Positions 1 through 13,500 of a stretch of DNA of 64,000 nt are shown here, one piece after another. The stretch covers positions 1 to 64,000 of the forward strand of contig JBCCFL010000027.1 of the NCBI GenBank assembly GCA_039029735.1. Reading direction: 5' to 3'. This stretch comes from CADEDH01 sp039029735 (GTDB lineage: Bacteria; Actinomycetota; Acidimicrobiia; Acidimicrobiales; SZUA-35). A program made the translations under genes and the position numbers. Numbering within the stretch: position 1 is the first letter of the stretch; each line of letters begins with the position of its first letter. The notes beneath the pieces are model-generated. The model ran no database searches, was not told where the DNA came from, and saw nothing but the letters and a program-made list of their open reading frames with translations.

Positions 1-23
1 ATACATTCCAACATTTTCCAATG

Positions 24-50
24 CATACATACATACAATACATACAATAC
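24..50. repeat. CATA-type microsatellite tail
   Basis: The bases are a run of CATA units interrupted by CAATA units. On the minus strand this lies downstream of the reverse transcriptase stop codon and the AATAAA signal, where many CR1-like elements carry short tandem tails that prime reverse transcription. Confidence 0.7.
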
Positions 51-101
51 GTTGAAATTTACTCTAAAAGTTTACAGATGAATTGCGTGCTCAACAAAAC
101 A

Positions 102-107
102 TTTATT
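102..107 (-). promoter_or_regulatory. Poly(A)-signal hexamer AATAAA
   Basis: The plus strand reads TTTATT, so the minus strand reads AATAAA about 50 bases after the reverse transcriptase stop codon. This is a eukaryotic 3'-end feature and supports an animal origin for the left end. A single hexamer in AT-rich DNA can occur by chance. Confidence 0.45.
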
Positions 108-157
108 GCTAAATAAAACATCGCATTCAAAGAGATCTGACATAAAATTGACAGTTA

Positions 158-1144
158 CTAATACGTGTCATACACAGTTTCATTTGCTGTACATAATTTA
201 TGAATCCCTCGCCGAAAACTATTTGGTGATGAACATTCCGTTATGCTGCTAGGCAATGCATTCCAGCGATTTATAATTCTATTACTAAAGAATGACTGTC
301 TCATGTTCGTTTTTCCTTTTCCCTTAATAAGCTTAAAATTATGACCCCTGGTTCTACCCCGTCCTCTTATCTTGAAAATTTGGTTTGCTGGTATTTTATC
401 AATTCCCTTCAATATTTTGAATGTTTCAGTCATATCTGCCTTGTATCTTCTGAAAGATAGACTATGTAAACCTAATTTCTTCATTCTCTCCCCGTATGAA
501 ATATTCCCGAGTCCCCTGACCATTTTGGTAGCCCTTCGCTGAACCTTCTCTAATGCTTTTTTGTTCTTTATAAGGGTTGGATTCCATGCTGCACTGCAGT
601 ATTCTAGATGTGGCCGAACATATGCACAGTACAGTTTCTTGATAACTTCCTTGCTTTTATATGAAACTGACCTATTTATAATTCCTAATATCTTGTTGGC
701 GCGTTTTATGATCTCTGCACAATGTTTTGATGGTTTCAGATCCTTACTGACAACAATCCCCAAATCCTTTTCCTCCTCAATGTTCTGAAGTTCGTGACCG
801 TTCATGAAATATTTGTATTTCGGATTAGTCTTTCCTAACATGAGTACCTTACACTTTGAGTAATTGAATTGCATTTGCCATTGACCAGCCCACCGTACCA
901 GTCTATCTAAATCTTCCTGCAATCTCTTACATCCCACTGAATCGGCAGTTGAGGCCAGTTTGATGTCATCTGCAAACTTAGAAATCTTATTATGTACTCC
1001 TTGTTCAATATTGTTAACAAAGATTATAAAGAACAGTGGACCAAGAACAGACCCCTGTGGCACCCCACTGATTACGTTGTTCCATTCAGATTTTTCTCCA
1101 TTTAAAACAACCCTTTGCTTTCTTCCCCTGAGCCACTCTTTTAC
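158..1144 (-). CDS. Non-LTR retrotransposon reverse transcriptase, C-terminal part
   Basis: About 329 codons encode the second half of a non-LTR reverse transcriptase. The frame shows the GVPQGSVLGPLFF motif of RT block 4, the catalytic FADD motif (F/YxDD) of the palm, the LGIVVSKDL block, and the thumb-region motif KLYCAYVRPHLEYC that is common in CR1/L2-type elements. It ends at a TAG at 158-160. The N-terminal part of the polymerase, with the first catalytic aspartate, and the endonuclease are missing. The frame is continuous with the bacterial FG-GAP protein to its right, but the codon use and base composition change at the join, so I treat the continuity as a one-in-three chance event and not a fusion. 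It is not a group II intron, retron or DGR polymerase: their accessory motifs and RNA structures are not seen. Confidence 0.85.
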   Translation of the reverse strand, partial: VKEWLRGRKQRVVLNGEKSEWNNVISGVPQGSVLGPLFFIIFVNNIEQGVHNKISKFADDIKLASTADSVGCKRLQEDLDRLVRWAGQWQMQFNYSKCKVLMLGKTNPKYKYFMNGHELQNIEEEKDLGIVVSKDLKPSKHCAEIIKRANKILGIINRSVSYKSKEVIKKLYCAYVRPHLEYCSAAWNPTLIKNKKALEKVQRRATKMVRGLGNISYGERMKKLGLHSLSFRRYKADMTETFKILKGIDKIPANQIFKIRGRGRTRGHNFKLIKGKGKTNMRQSFFSNRIINRWNALPSSITECSSPNSFRRGIHKLCTANETVYDTY

Positions 1145-4100
1145 GCCTCGAGCACCGACAGCGAGGTCTTCGATGCCGTCGCCATCGAGATCCCCAAGAC
1201 CGGCGACGCCAAGGCCGAACTGATCACCATCGTCGAGCGCAGTGATGAGACCACCAACGGTGTCGGAGATCTTCTGCTCCGCTTTGACGGTGCCGTCGGC
1301 GTTCAGGAACAACACATACACGGCGCCCCGGTTGGAGCCACCGTCATCGTCGTCGTAGGCACCCACCACGACGTCAACCACACCGTCGTTGTCGAGATCG
1401 CCGATCGGGGCCGACGCAGTGCCGAACTGGTCGTCGCCGTCGAGTGGGCCAGTCAAGCCGCCGGATGTCGCTGAGATCTTCTGCTCCGCCACCACGAATG
1501 CGTAGGTCTCGGTTGTCGGGAGGTCGTCGTAGTCGGGTTCGCCGTCGCGGTCGATGTCGCGGGCGTCGCGGCGGCTGCCGTCGTAGTTCGGGTCGGCACC
1601 TTCGGCGCAGTCGTCGGCGCCGTCGCCGTCGGTGTCCGTGGTGGCGCAGGCCACGGCCGCGAGCGAGAACTCCGAGGTGGAGCCGTAGCTGCCTCCCCCC
1701 TCGTCTTCGGTGGCCGTGGCCGTGAGCAACACATCGAACGACGAGGCGAGCGTTGTCGAGAACGACTGGCTGCCTGCGCCGAGGTGGGTGATGTCGTGGG
1801 CCCCGAGCAGTTCGAGCCCCTCCCCGTAGCCAGTGGGGTCGGCGGCGGTGTTGCGGAAGAACTCGATGCGGTAGGCGCCGGCCGGAACGTCGAGGTCGTA
1901 GTCGACGCTCACCGTCACTCCCGAGCGAGAGGCGGCCGTGATCACGGGATGGTTCAGCAGATCGTTGGCCCCGGCGTCGGCGTCGCCGGCGTCGTTGGCG
2001 CTCACGCCGTCGTCGCCGTTGTCGATGCCGAGGCCGACATTGGTGTGGATCGCGTTGCCGAGGATGGCGATGTCGGTCGACGATGCGTGATGGACGCCGA
2101 CACCGCTGTTGCCGTTGGTGGCGATGGTGTTGCCGTTGGTGGGGCCGGTGCCACCGATGAGCCAGTCGGAGGCGTTCGTGTAGAGCTCGATACCACCCGA
2201 GTTGTTCGACAGACCATTGGGGATCGCGGTCACGCCGTCGGCTCCAACACCCACCATGTTCGCTTGCACCGTGGCCCCGGTCGGTACCCCGCTCCAGGCG
2301 CTGATGCCGGCGAACCCGTTGCCGGCGACCACGTTCCCGGCGCCGGGCTCACCGATGACCACATCGACCGAGCCCACCATCTCGATGCCCTCCTGCAGGT
2401 TGGCCAGGGCGACGTAGCCGGTGACATCGGTACCGATGTGGTTGTCGACAAGCCGAGCCCGATCGGCGCCGTTGAGCACCACACCGTTCGAGTTGTTGCC
2501 CGAGATCAGGTTGTTGGAGAGCGTGGCATCGACACCCTGGATCTGGACTCCGGTGCCGGTGTTGCCCCGGTCGACGAGCCCGGCTGGATCGGTGCCGATA
2601 TGACTGTTGATCAGTGACGCACGGTCACCGCCGAGGTACACGCCAGTGCCGGGCATGTCCCGAACGGTCAACGCCCGCAGGGTCACGTCATCAGCACTGG
2701 AGCTCAGCCCGTCACCCGACGACTGGCTCCCGCCCGTGATGTCGATGACCGGGGTGGTGGCGTAGCCGGTTTGGGTGGATCCGTCGATCGTCACGCCAGC
2801 GGCTACGGCGGTGAGCGCCGTGGCGGGCGAGATGGTCCAGATCCCGCCGCTGTGGCCGGAGTCGGTGGCCGGGATGGCGAAGCGGATGTCGTTCATCGCC
2901 GCCGATGCGGCCGCTTCGTCGAGCGCGGCCCGCAGGGTGCATTCGGAGTCGCCGTCGGCGTTGGTGCCACCGGTGTCGCAGGCCCCGTCGCCCGGGCTGG
3001 CGTCGGCACCGTCGCCGGTCGAGTTCACGGCGGCCCGGGTGGGGGCAGTGACGGCCAGGGAGAACTCCGACGTGGCGCCGTAGGAGCCGGCACCGAGGTC
3101 GGCCGTGGCCGTTGCGGTCAGGACCGTGGCGGCCGAGGTGACCGAGGCAGTGAACGACTCGGAACCGCTGCCGGTGTGGGTGACGGTGGCACCGCCGAGG
3201 AACGTCTCACCTTCGCCGTAGGCGCTCGCGTCGGCTACGGCGTTGGCGAACCACTCGACGCGGTAATCCCCCGCCGGAACGTCGAGCGTGAACTCGATCT
3301 CGAGGTTGCCGTCCACCCGCTCGACGGCGCCGATCACCGGGAAGTTGAGCAGGCCGTTCGGCCCGGTGTCGCCGTCGCCGGTGTCGTTAACGGTCACGTC
3401 GTCGGGATCGAGTTCGATACCGAGATCGCCGTTCGAGTGGATGTTGTTCCCGATCACGGCATTGGGGCCATCGGCCTGCAGGTCCACGCCATCACCAGTG
3501 TTGTTGGCGATCACGTTGGCTTCCGCCGGGGTGGTGCCCCCGATCACCCCGCCCGCCATCGCTCCAGAGACGAAGAGCACCCCCTCGCCGTCGTTCGGCA
3601 CCGCCGTGGTGCCGTCGGCGGCCACCCCGATCAGGTTCCCGACGATCACCACGTCGTCAGACAACCCGATCTCCACTCCTTCGTCGTCGTTTCCGGAGAT
3701 CACGTTGTCCTGGATCGCAACCCGATCCATTGTCTCGAGGTCGATCCCGTCGCGCAGATTGCCGACCACGGTTGTGCCGTCTGAGCCCACACCGATCAGG
3801 TTGTCGACGATGGTGACGTCGACGGACGTCGTGCCCTCGATGCCTTCGTAGTTGTTGCCCGACACCACGTTGCCTCGCACCACGGTGCGGTCGGCGCCGG
3901 TGAGGTCGATCCCGTCAGCGTCGTTCGGGCGGGCCACGAGGCCGGCGGCGTCGGTGCCGACGACGTTGTTCTCGATCGTGACGTCGGTACCGAACACCCC
4001 GATGCCGTCACCGCTGTTGGCCGAGATGACGTTGCCGTCGGCTGCCGTTGGTCCGCCCACCATCGTCCCGGAGGTACCGCTGTTGACCTCGATACCGCGG

Positions 4101-4580
4101 CCTGCGTTGCCGGCCCCAGTGGTGCCGTCGGGAAGCAGGCCGATGTAGTTGCCCACCACCGTGTGGCCACCGGTACCTTCGAGATCGAGACCTTCGTCGG
4201 GGAAGTTGACGATCGAGAACTCCCTCACCGTGGTGCCGCTCGCCTGAATCTGGAGCCCGTTCTCGGTGCCAGCCAGGCTGGAGCCGTCAAGCACGATCAC
4301 CGGCGTGCTCGTCCACCCGGTTTGAGTGGATGCATCGAGCGTGACGGTGGCGGTGGTGATGGGTAGTGCGGTCGCCGGTGTGAGCGTCCAGACACCACCT
4401 GCGTGGTTGGCATCGGCGGTCGGGATGGCGAAGTGCACTGTGTCGACCAGCGACGAGGCATTGGCCTCGGTGATCGCCGCTCGGAGGGTGCACTCGGGGA
4501 CGCCTTCGGCGTTCGTGTTGCCGGTGTCGCACACGGCGTCGCCGGCCGTGGCGTCGTCGGCGTCGCCGGTGGAGTTCACC
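1145..4580 (-). repeat. Last two CSLREA modules and truncated FG-GAP array 8
   Basis: CSLREA motif 6 begins near 4580 and motif 7 near 3029, only about 1.55 kb apart. The segment after motif 6 has a beta-helix and a DVPAGDYRVEW domain but lacks the calcium segment and the FG-GAP array that follow motifs 2 to 5. After motif 7 comes a shortened calcium segment (about 1510-1640) and then an FG-GAP array of which only two blades remain before the join at about 1145. Confidence 0.75.
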
Positions 4581-7500
4581 ACGGCCGTGGTCGAGGCGAG
4601 GTCGAGCACGTAGACGGCACCCCGATCGGTGCCGCCGTCGTCGTCATCGTTGGCGGCGACGGCCACGTTGATGGTGCCGTCGCCGTCGAGGTCGCCCAGG
4701 CCGGCGACCCGCCAGCCGAACTGGTCACCGTCATCGAGCGGGCCTGTGAGCCCACCCTCGGTGGAGCTGAGCTGATGGTCGGCGGCCACGGTGCCGTCGG
4801 CGTTCAACATGATGAGGTGTGCGGCGCCTCGCTCGCTGCCACCGTCGTCGGTGCCGGCCGCGCCGACGATGAGGTCGGGCCGGCCATCTCGGTCGAGGTC
4901 ACCGACAGGGCGCAGGTCCCGACCGAACCCGTCGCCGTCGGCCAGCACCGCGGAGAGCCCGCCGGTGGTGCTCGAGATCTTCTGCTCGGCCTTCACGGTG
5001 CCGTCCGCATTCATCATCAGCACGTACACCGCGCCGCGTGACGATCCGCCGTCGTCGTCGCCGACCGCCCCGACGGCGAGATCTGGGACGCCGTCACCGT
5101 CCAGATCACCGAGCGAGGCAGGACCCGAACCGAAGAAGTCGGAATCGCCGAGGGCCGTGACGAGCCCGCCAGTGGTGTCGGAGATCTTCTGCTCCGCCCG
5201 CACCGTGCCATCGGGGCTCATGAACAAGACGTAGACCGCACCGCGATCGGTGCCACCGTCGTCGTCATAGCGGGCCTGAACGGCGAGGTCGGGCACGCCG
5301 TCGCCGTCGAGGTCACCGATGCCCGCCACCGAGGAGCCGAAGTGGTCTTCGTCGTCGAGCGTGGCGACGAGCCCACCGGTGGTGTCGGAGATCTTCTGCT
5401 CCGCCCGCACGGTGCCATCCGCGTTGAGGAACAGCACGTAGACCGCTCCTCGCTCGGTGCCACCGTCGTCGTCGCTCCAGGTGCCGACCACGAGTTCGTT
5501 GCGGCCGTCACCGTCGAGATCACCGGCATCGGCGAGGCCGAGCCCGAACTGGTCGCTGTCGTCGAGCGCCGTGGTCAGCCCGCCGCTGGTGTCGGAGATC
5601 TTCTGCTCGACCCGCACGGTGCCATCGGCGTTCATGAACAGCACGTAGACGGCGCCCCGATTCGACCCCGCGTCATCGTCGAGCACGGCGGCGACGGCGA
5701 GGTCGACGATGCGATCACCGTCGACGTCGCCGATGGCGGCCAGGCCGCCGCCGAAGGAGTCGACATCGCCGAGAGGTCCGGTGAGCCCACCCGTGGTCGA
5801 GCTGATCTTCTGTTCGGCGACGATGCGCGGCGTGACCATCGCGACCGTCGGTGCATCCCGGTAGTCGGGCTGACCATCACCGTCGATGTCGAGGGCATCA
5901 CGGGGGTCGCCATCGCCGTTGGGGTCGGCGTTCTCGCTCGTGGTGGCGATGCCGTCCCCGTCGTCGTCCGCGTCGAGATAGTCGGCGGTCGAGTCACCAT
6001 CGGAGTCGGGGCCGGGGTTCGTCGATGGGTCCTGGTCGGCGTCGGTGTTGGCGTCCTCCCAGTAGTCGCAGAGACCGTCGGAGTCGGTGTCGGTGCAGGT
6101 GGCGGTGACGGCGGCCGAGAACTCCGACGTCACGCCGTAGGAGCCGCCGCCGAGATCCTGGGTTGCGGTGGCCGTGATGGGCACTGTGATGAGCCCGGCC
6201 AACGAGGGCGCCGAGAACGACTCCACCCCGGAGCCGGTGTGGGTGATGGCGGTGGCACCGGCGAACACCTCGCCCTCGCCATGACCGGTGCCGTTCGCCC
6301 CCGACGGATTGGTGAAGAACTCGACGCGGTACTCGCCAGCGGGAACGTCGAGATCGAAGTCGACGGTCAGCGATCCGCCGGCGCGGTTGGCGCCGGTGAT
6401 CACGGGGAAGTTGAGGAGGTCGTTGTCGCCGGTGTCGGAGTCACCCGCGTCGTTGGCAGTCACGCCATCGTCGTCGAGGTCGATGCCGAGGTTGCCCGAA
6501 CCGACGATCGAGTTGCCGAGGATCGTGAAGGCTGCAGTCCCCCCGTCCGGGGTCAGTGCGTCGTGCACGGCGCCGACCACCGTGTTGCCCTCGCCCGCGC
6601 CCGTGCCGCCGAAGCGGACGGGGCCCGACGTGTTGGTCCACACCGCCCGACGCACCGGCGCGGCTCCTCCAAACTCGTCGAGGCCGAACACGCTGCCGGT
6701 GATCGTGAGGCTCCCGGTACCGCGTTGGTCGATGGCGGCACCGCCGCCGTTGGCGAACCGGCTCTGATCGATGACGGTGCCACCGGCGGAACTCGTGTGG
6801 TAGACGGCGTTGGCGGGAATACCGGTCGTCGTCACGCCGTCGGGCAACAGGCCGAAGACTGCGTTCTGCACCAGCGTGTTCGACGACGAGTCGGTGACCT
6901 GGAGACCGGAGGCGCCACCCGCAGCGGCGAAGCGCACCTGATCAGCGGTCGTGGCTCCGCCGATGACGGTGCCGGTGGCCGACGACCACAGCACAAGGTC
7001 GCTCGAGCTGTTGGCGGCCACCACGCCGGCCGGGTCGATCCCGAACCAGACGTTGGCGAACGTCACGTTGGTGCGGTTGGTGTGGGCGCCGTCGTCGGGC
7101 CAATCAGTGATGGCGAGACCACGAACGGTCATCCCGTCGGCCCCAGCGTGCAGCCCATCATCGGCCCCGGACCGCAGCGCACCGCTCAGCTCGACCACTG
7201 GGTCGGCTGTCCACCCGGGCTGGGTGGTGGCGTCGATGGTGGTGGCGCCCGTGATCGCACCGAGCTGCGAGGCAGCCGGCTGGATCACCCAGTGGGTGGG
7301 CGGGCCGGCGACGTAGCCTGCCTCGCTGGCGGGGATCCGGAAGTGGATCGTGTCGACCACCGCCGATGCGTTCGCCTCCTCGATGGCCGCCCGCAGGGTG
7401 CATGCGGCGGCACCGGCGGTGTTGGTTGCACCGGTGTCGCACGCCCCGTCGCCCGGTGTGGCGTCGGAACTGTCGGTGGTGGAGTTCACCTCGGTGACGG

Positions 7501-10500
7501 TCGACTCCAGATCGAGGATGTAGAGCGCGCCTGCGTTGCTGGTGCCGTCATCGTCCAACTGGGCTGCGACGGCGATGTCGATCGTGCCGTTGCCATCGAG
7601 ATCGCCCAATCCAGCAACGCCGTACCCGAACCGATCGTCGGCATCGAGCGGCCCGGTCAGCCCACCGGTCGTGGCTGAGATCGTGGAGAGGGCCTTCACG
7701 GTGCCGTCCGCGTTCAGCCGCAGGATGTGCACCGCACCCACGTCGGTTCCGCCGTCGTCGTCGCGGTAGGCGCCCACGATGAGATCGGGGGTGCCGTCGC
7801 CGTCGACATCGCCGAGAGGGCCCACGCCGAGGCCGAAGCTGTCGCTGTTGTCGAGCGCGATCGGGAGACCGCCCTCGGTGTCGGAGATCTTCTGCTCCGC
7901 CTTCACCGTGCCGTTGGTGTTCAGGAACAGCACGTAGACCGCGCCTCGGCTCGTGCCTCCGTCGTCGTCGCCCCAGGCGTGCACCACCAGGTCGGCGGTC
8001 CCGTCGCCGTCGATGTCACCAGGTCCAGTGAGCTGCCGTCCGAAGAAGTCGCTGTCTTCGAGCGGGCCGACGAGCCCACCCTGGGTGGAGCTGATCTTCT
8101 GCTCGGCCTTCACCGTGCCGTCCGCGTTCAGGAACAGCACGTAGACCGCGCCGCGGTCGGAGCCTCCGTCGGTGTCGGAATCGGCGGCGACCGCCAGATC
8201 TGGGAGGCCGTCACCGTCGACGTCGCCGAGCCCGGCGATGCCGATCCCGAACCGGTCATCATCGAGAAGCGGCGTGACGAGGCCCCCGGTGGTGTGGCTG
8301 ATCTTCTGCTCCGCCTTCACGGTGCCATCCGCGTTCAGGAACAGCACGTACGCAGCACCCCGCCCGGGCCCACCATCGTCGTCGCCGTAGGCACCGACCG
8401 CGACGTCGCCGAGCCCGTCACCATCGAGATCACCAAGACTGGCAACGGCGATGCCGAACGTGTCGCTGGCATCGAGCGTGGCGGTCAGTCCGCCGGTCGT
8501 GCCAGAGATCTTCTGTTCCGCCTTCACCGTGCCATCGGCGTTGAGGAACAGCACGTACAACGCACCTGCGCTCCCCGCACCGTCGTCGTCGCCGATTGCG
8601 CTCGTGATCACGTCGACAACGCCGTCGCCGTCGAGGTCGCCGATCGTGGCCACATCTGTGCCGAACACGTCGCCGCCGTCGAGCGGGCTCGTGAGGCCGC
8701 CCGCGGTGGCGCTGATCTTCTGCTCGGCGGCGACCGACTGCACAGGAGTGACGATGGTGGGGAGGTCGAGGTAGTCGGGCTCGCCGTCGCGGTCACCGTC
8801 GGCGGCATCTCGTGGGAGGCCGTCCCCGTCCGGGTCGGGGCTCTCGCTGGCCGTCAGGGTGCCGTCGCCGTCGTCGTCGGTGTCGAGGTAGTCGGGTGTG
8901 GTGTCGCCGTCGGAGTCGGGGCCGGGCGCCGTCGATGGATCGTTGTCGAGGTCGGTGTTGGCGTCCTCAGAGGTGTCGCACAGGCCGTCGGAATCGGAGT
9001 CGGTGCACGTGCTGGCGAAGGCGAGCGAGAACTCCGACGTTGCGCCGTAGGAGCCTCCGCCCAGGTCCTCGGTGGCGGTGGCAGTGACCGTGTGGCGCCC
9101 TTCGGCCCCGGTGGAGGTGGAGAACGACTCCACCCCAGAACCGGTGTGGGTGATCGTGGTGGCATGGGCGAGCGATTCGCCCTCGCCATACCCACTCCCG
9201 TCGGCCCCGGACGGGTTGATGAAGAACTCGATGCGGTAGTCGCCGGCCGGCACGTCGAGATCGAAGTCCACGTTGATCGAACCGAGCTCGGCGTTGGCGG
9301 CGGTGATCACCGGGAAGTTGAGAAGGTCGTTGGCCCCGGTGTCGACGTCGCCTGCGTCGTTCAGGGTGAGCCCGTTTGCCGCAAGGTCGATACCGAGTGC
9401 GGTGTTGCCGACGATCGAGTTGCCGAGGATCGACACCGTTGCGTTGCTGTTGGGCACCGCGATGCCGTCGTCGTTGGCGTTGAGGATGCGGTTGCCATCC
9501 CCGACACCCGTGCCGCCGATCATGATCGTGCCTGAGCTGCTCACCCAGAAGCCGTGGTCGCCGCTGGGCGCCGCCCCACCGGCTTCGTCCTCGCCGAACA
9601 CGTTGGCGGTGAAGGTGATCGTGCCCGTCGACAGCAGCTCGACTCCGGAGATGGCATTGGCCGAGTAGGTGAACCGGTTGTCGTGAACCATCGTGCCGGT
9701 GGCCGAGCCCGACCAGGCAAAGATCTCCCGTGTCGGAGCGCTGGACGTAACGCCGTCGGCGAGGAGGCCGAACACGTTTCCTTCCACCCGTGTGCCCGAC
9801 GAGGTACCGGAGATCGACACGCCGTCCCCGCCGGTGGCCCCGAAGCGGTTGCCATCGGTCGCACCGGCGCCGCCGAGGGTGGCGTTCGACCCGCCGGTGA
9901 CGCGTACGTCGGAGACACCCAGTGGGGCCCGCGCACCGGTGCCGTCAATGCCGAACCAGTTGCCGGCAACGGTCACATTGTCCCCCGCCGTCACGATGCC
10001 GGCATCGGGCCAATCGATGATGGCGAAGCCTCTGATGGTGGACCCGGCGGCCACGTTGGCGAAGCCGTCGTCGGTGGCGGAGGCACCGGCACGAGTGGTG
10101 CCGTCGAGCACGACGATCGGGCGATCGACGTAGCCCGTCTGGGTGGAGGCATCAACCGTGGTTGCGGCTGACAGCGAGGGCAATACGGCAGTCGCCGGCT
10201 CGATCACCCAGGTGGCGGGTGAACCGGCCACGTAGCCGCCATCGGTGGTGGGGATGGCGAAGTGGATCGTGTCGACGCTGGACGATGCGTTGGCCTCTTC
10301 GATGGCGGCTCGCAACGTGCACTCGGGGTCGCCGTCGGCGTTGGTGCCGCCGGTGTCGCAGTAGTGGTCGCCAGGGCTGGCGTCGCTCGCGTCGCCGGTG
10401 GAGTTCACGGTGGCCGTGACGGCAATGGCACCCAGATCGAGCACGTACACCGCACCACGGTTGCTGCCGCCGTCGTCGTCGTAGCGGGCACCGACGGCGA

Positions 10501-13500
10501 GATTCAGCTCGCCGTCACCGTCGAGGTCGCCGAGGCTGGCCAGACCGCCGCCGAACCCGTCGCCGTTGCCGAGCGGGCCGGTGATTCCGCCTTGGGTGTC
10601 GTCGAAGACGGTTGCGGCCTTGACCGTGCCGTCGGCATTGAGGAGCAGCAGCCACACGCTGCCCCGATCGGATCCGCTGCCGTCCGCCTCCTCAGCGCCG
10701 ACCACGATGTCGGGAACACCGTCGGCATCGACATCACCGATGCCCGACACACCCATGCCCCAGGCATCTCCGTCGGCCAGCCCGGCCGGGAGGCCACCGG
10801 CGGTCGACGAGATCTTCTGCTCCGCCTTGACGGTGCCATCCGCGTTCAAGAGCAGCACGTACACCGCACCCCGACCGGTGCCGCCATCGTCGTCGTCACG
10901 GGTGCCCACCACCAGATCCGGCAGACCGTCACCGTCGATGTCACCCGGGCCGGCGAGGCCCGGCCCGATGGCGTCGCCGTCGTCGATCGGGCCGGTGAGC
11001 CCACCAGTGACCGACGAGATCTCCTGCTCAGCTCTGACGTTGCCATCGGCGTTGAGGAACAGGACATACACCGCACCTCGGTTCGTGCCACCGACGTCGG
11101 CGAAGTCGGCGGATACGGCAACGTCGTTGAGGCCGTCGCCGTCGAGATCGCCCAGGTTGGCGACGGCGATCCCGAAGCGGTCGCCGTTGCCGAACGGGGC
11201 CATGAGGCCACCTTCGGTGTCGGAGATCTTCTGCTCGGCCTTCACCGTGCCGTCTGCGTTGAGGAACAGGATGTACACGGCGCCGCGGCCGGATCCGCCG
11301 TCGTCATCACCGAATGCGCCGACCGCGATGTCGGGCACGAGGTCGCCGTCGAGGTCGCCGAGGCCACTGAGACCGAATCCGAGATTGTCGGCATCGCCGA
11401 GCGGGCCGACGAGCCCTCCCTGGGTTGACGAGATCTTCTGCTCGGCCTTCACCGTGCCGTCGGCGTTCATGAACAGGATGTGGACGGCACCGCGCTGGGT
11501 TCCCCCATCGCTGTCGTTGCGGGCGCCGACGGCGAGGTCGACGATCCCGTCGCCGTCCACGTCGCCGATGCTCGCAACCTTGGCTCCGAACTCATCGGAG
11601 TTGTCGAGCGTTGCCGTGAAGCCACCCGCGGTGTCGCTGATCTTCTGCTCGTCGGCGGCCGGCCCGCCCGACGGGGCAATCGGGGCGTCGAGCCAGTCGG
11701 GTTGGCCGTTGCGGTCCGAGTCGGCGGCATCGCGGGGGTCGCCGTCGCCGTTGGGGTCGGCGTTCTCAGTGGCGGTGGCTCGGCCGTCACCGTCGTCGTC
11801 GGCGTCGAGGTAGTTCGGTGTGGTGTCGCCGTCGGTGTCAGGCCCTGGGCTGGTGGCAGGGTCGCCGTCGGAGTCGGTATCGGCGTCCTCGGCGAGATCG
11901 CAGAGGCCGTCGGCGTCCGAGTCGGCGCAGGTGCCGGTGAACGCTGCCGAGAACTCCGAGGTTGCCCCGTAGGAACCGCCTCCGAGATCCTGGGTGGCGG
12001 TGGCCGTGAGGGCGACGACTCCGGTGTCGGCGAACGACGTGGAGAACGACTCGGAGCCCGAGCCGGTGTGCGTGACGGTGGTGGCGTGGATGAAGGTTTC
12101 GCCCTCACCGTTGCCTGACGGGTCGGCCCCCGCCGGGTTCCGGAAGAACTCGATGCGGTAGTCCCCGGCGGGCACGTCGAGGTCGACGTCGACCGATCTC
12201 GTACCGAGCGAGGTGTTGGCGGCGGTGATGACCGGGAAGTTCAGGAGGCCGTTGGCACCACCGTCGACGTCACCCGCGTCGTTGGCGGTCACGCCGTCCG
12301 CCCCGATGTCGAACCCGAGACCACCCGAGCCGACGATCGAGTTGCCGAGCACCGTGAGCGTGCCGCTGGCGGCAGGATCCACCGCCACTGCGTCACCCGT
12401 GATGTTGCGCATCGTGTTGCCGTCACCCACACCCGTGCCGCCAACGGTGACCGTGGCCGCCTCCTGCACCCAGACCCCCGCGGTGAGCGCGAACGACGAG
12501 GTGTCGCTGGCGTCGGTCCCGAACGTGTTGCCGACGACGGTGCCGCCGCTGTTGTCCTCGAACACCAGGCCCCGCGTACCGACGTTCGCGAACTGGTTAC
12601 CCCGGACGACTGCTCCGCTCGTTGAGTTCCAGAACACGACGGTGTCGCCGGATCCTGATCCGAGTGGGGTGATGCCGTCAGAGCCGACGCCGAACCGGTT
12701 GCCCTCGATCGTGACTCCTGATGCGCTGCCAGCGACGAGCAGCGATCGCTCGCCGTCAGGTGACACCACGACGTTTGCGTCGGCTGCGTTTGGCCCACCA
12801 AACGTCACATCGGCACCCAGGATGTAGGCAACCACGGCCCCGCTCACAGCGGCGGTGGGATGACTGATGGGGCTCTCGTCGGGGGCAAGGCCGACCCAGT
12901 TGGCCCTGGCAGTCGAGCCGGTGCCCTCGATCACCAGCTGCTCATCAGGGAAACCGTAGACGGCCACACCCTGGACCAGGGAGTTCGGCGTGGCGGCGTC
13001 GAAGGCGATCCCGTCATCAAGCGATCCGTACCCACCTGGATAGCCGCGTCCGTCGACACCGATGATCGGCCGGTCGACCCAACCTGGCTGGCTCGTGCCG
13101 TCGAGGGTGGCTGGAGATGTGACCTGTGGGAGGCGGCTCGCGGGGGTGATCGTCCAGATCCCAGATGCGTGGTTGGAGTCGCTGGTCGGGATGTCGAACT
13201 CGACGATGCGGCCAGGCCCGCTCGCATTCGCCTCCTCGAAGGCCGCCCTGAGCGTGCACTCATCAGCGCCAGCCGCGTTGGTGCCACCGGTGTCGCACAC
13301 GTTGTCGCCCGGCGTTGCGTCGCCGGTGTCTCCGGTGGAGTTCACTGTCATCGTGGCTGGAGCCAGATCGACCACGTAGATCGCACCCCGATTGGTGCCG
13401 CCGTCGTCATCGTTGTTGGCGCCGATCACGAGGCCAAGGGTTCCGTCGCCGTCGAGATCGCCGAGCGAGGCCACCACGTTGCCGAACTGATCACTGTTGT

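Larger units (their letters stand above)
1..1144 (-). mobile_element. 3' fragment of a CR1/L2-like non-LTR retrotransposon (eukaryotic)
   Basis: This AT-rich stretch differs sharply from the GC-rich remainder of the window. On the minus strand it holds the C-terminal part of a reverse transcriptase frame, a stop codon at 158-160, an AATAAA signal and a tetranucleotide-type microsatellite tail. That order is the normal 3' end of an animal non-LTR element. The 5' part (gag-like ORF, endonuclease and first RT motifs) is absent because the element stops at the join near 1145. No target-site duplication or terminal repeat can be seen, since the window starts inside the tail. The clade call (CR1/L2 within the Jockey group) rests on the feel of the protein motifs and has not been tested by search. 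I infer host-animal DNA joined to a bacterial contig rather than a bacterial mobile element. Confidence 0.85.

Noticed and set aside
158..1144. A bacterial retron, diversity-generating or defence reverse transcriptase
   Set aside because: The motifs (GVPQGSVLGPLFF, FADD, VRPHLEYC) and the AATAAA plus microsatellite tail are those of animal non-LTR elements. No template repeat, msr/msd RNA or effector is present.
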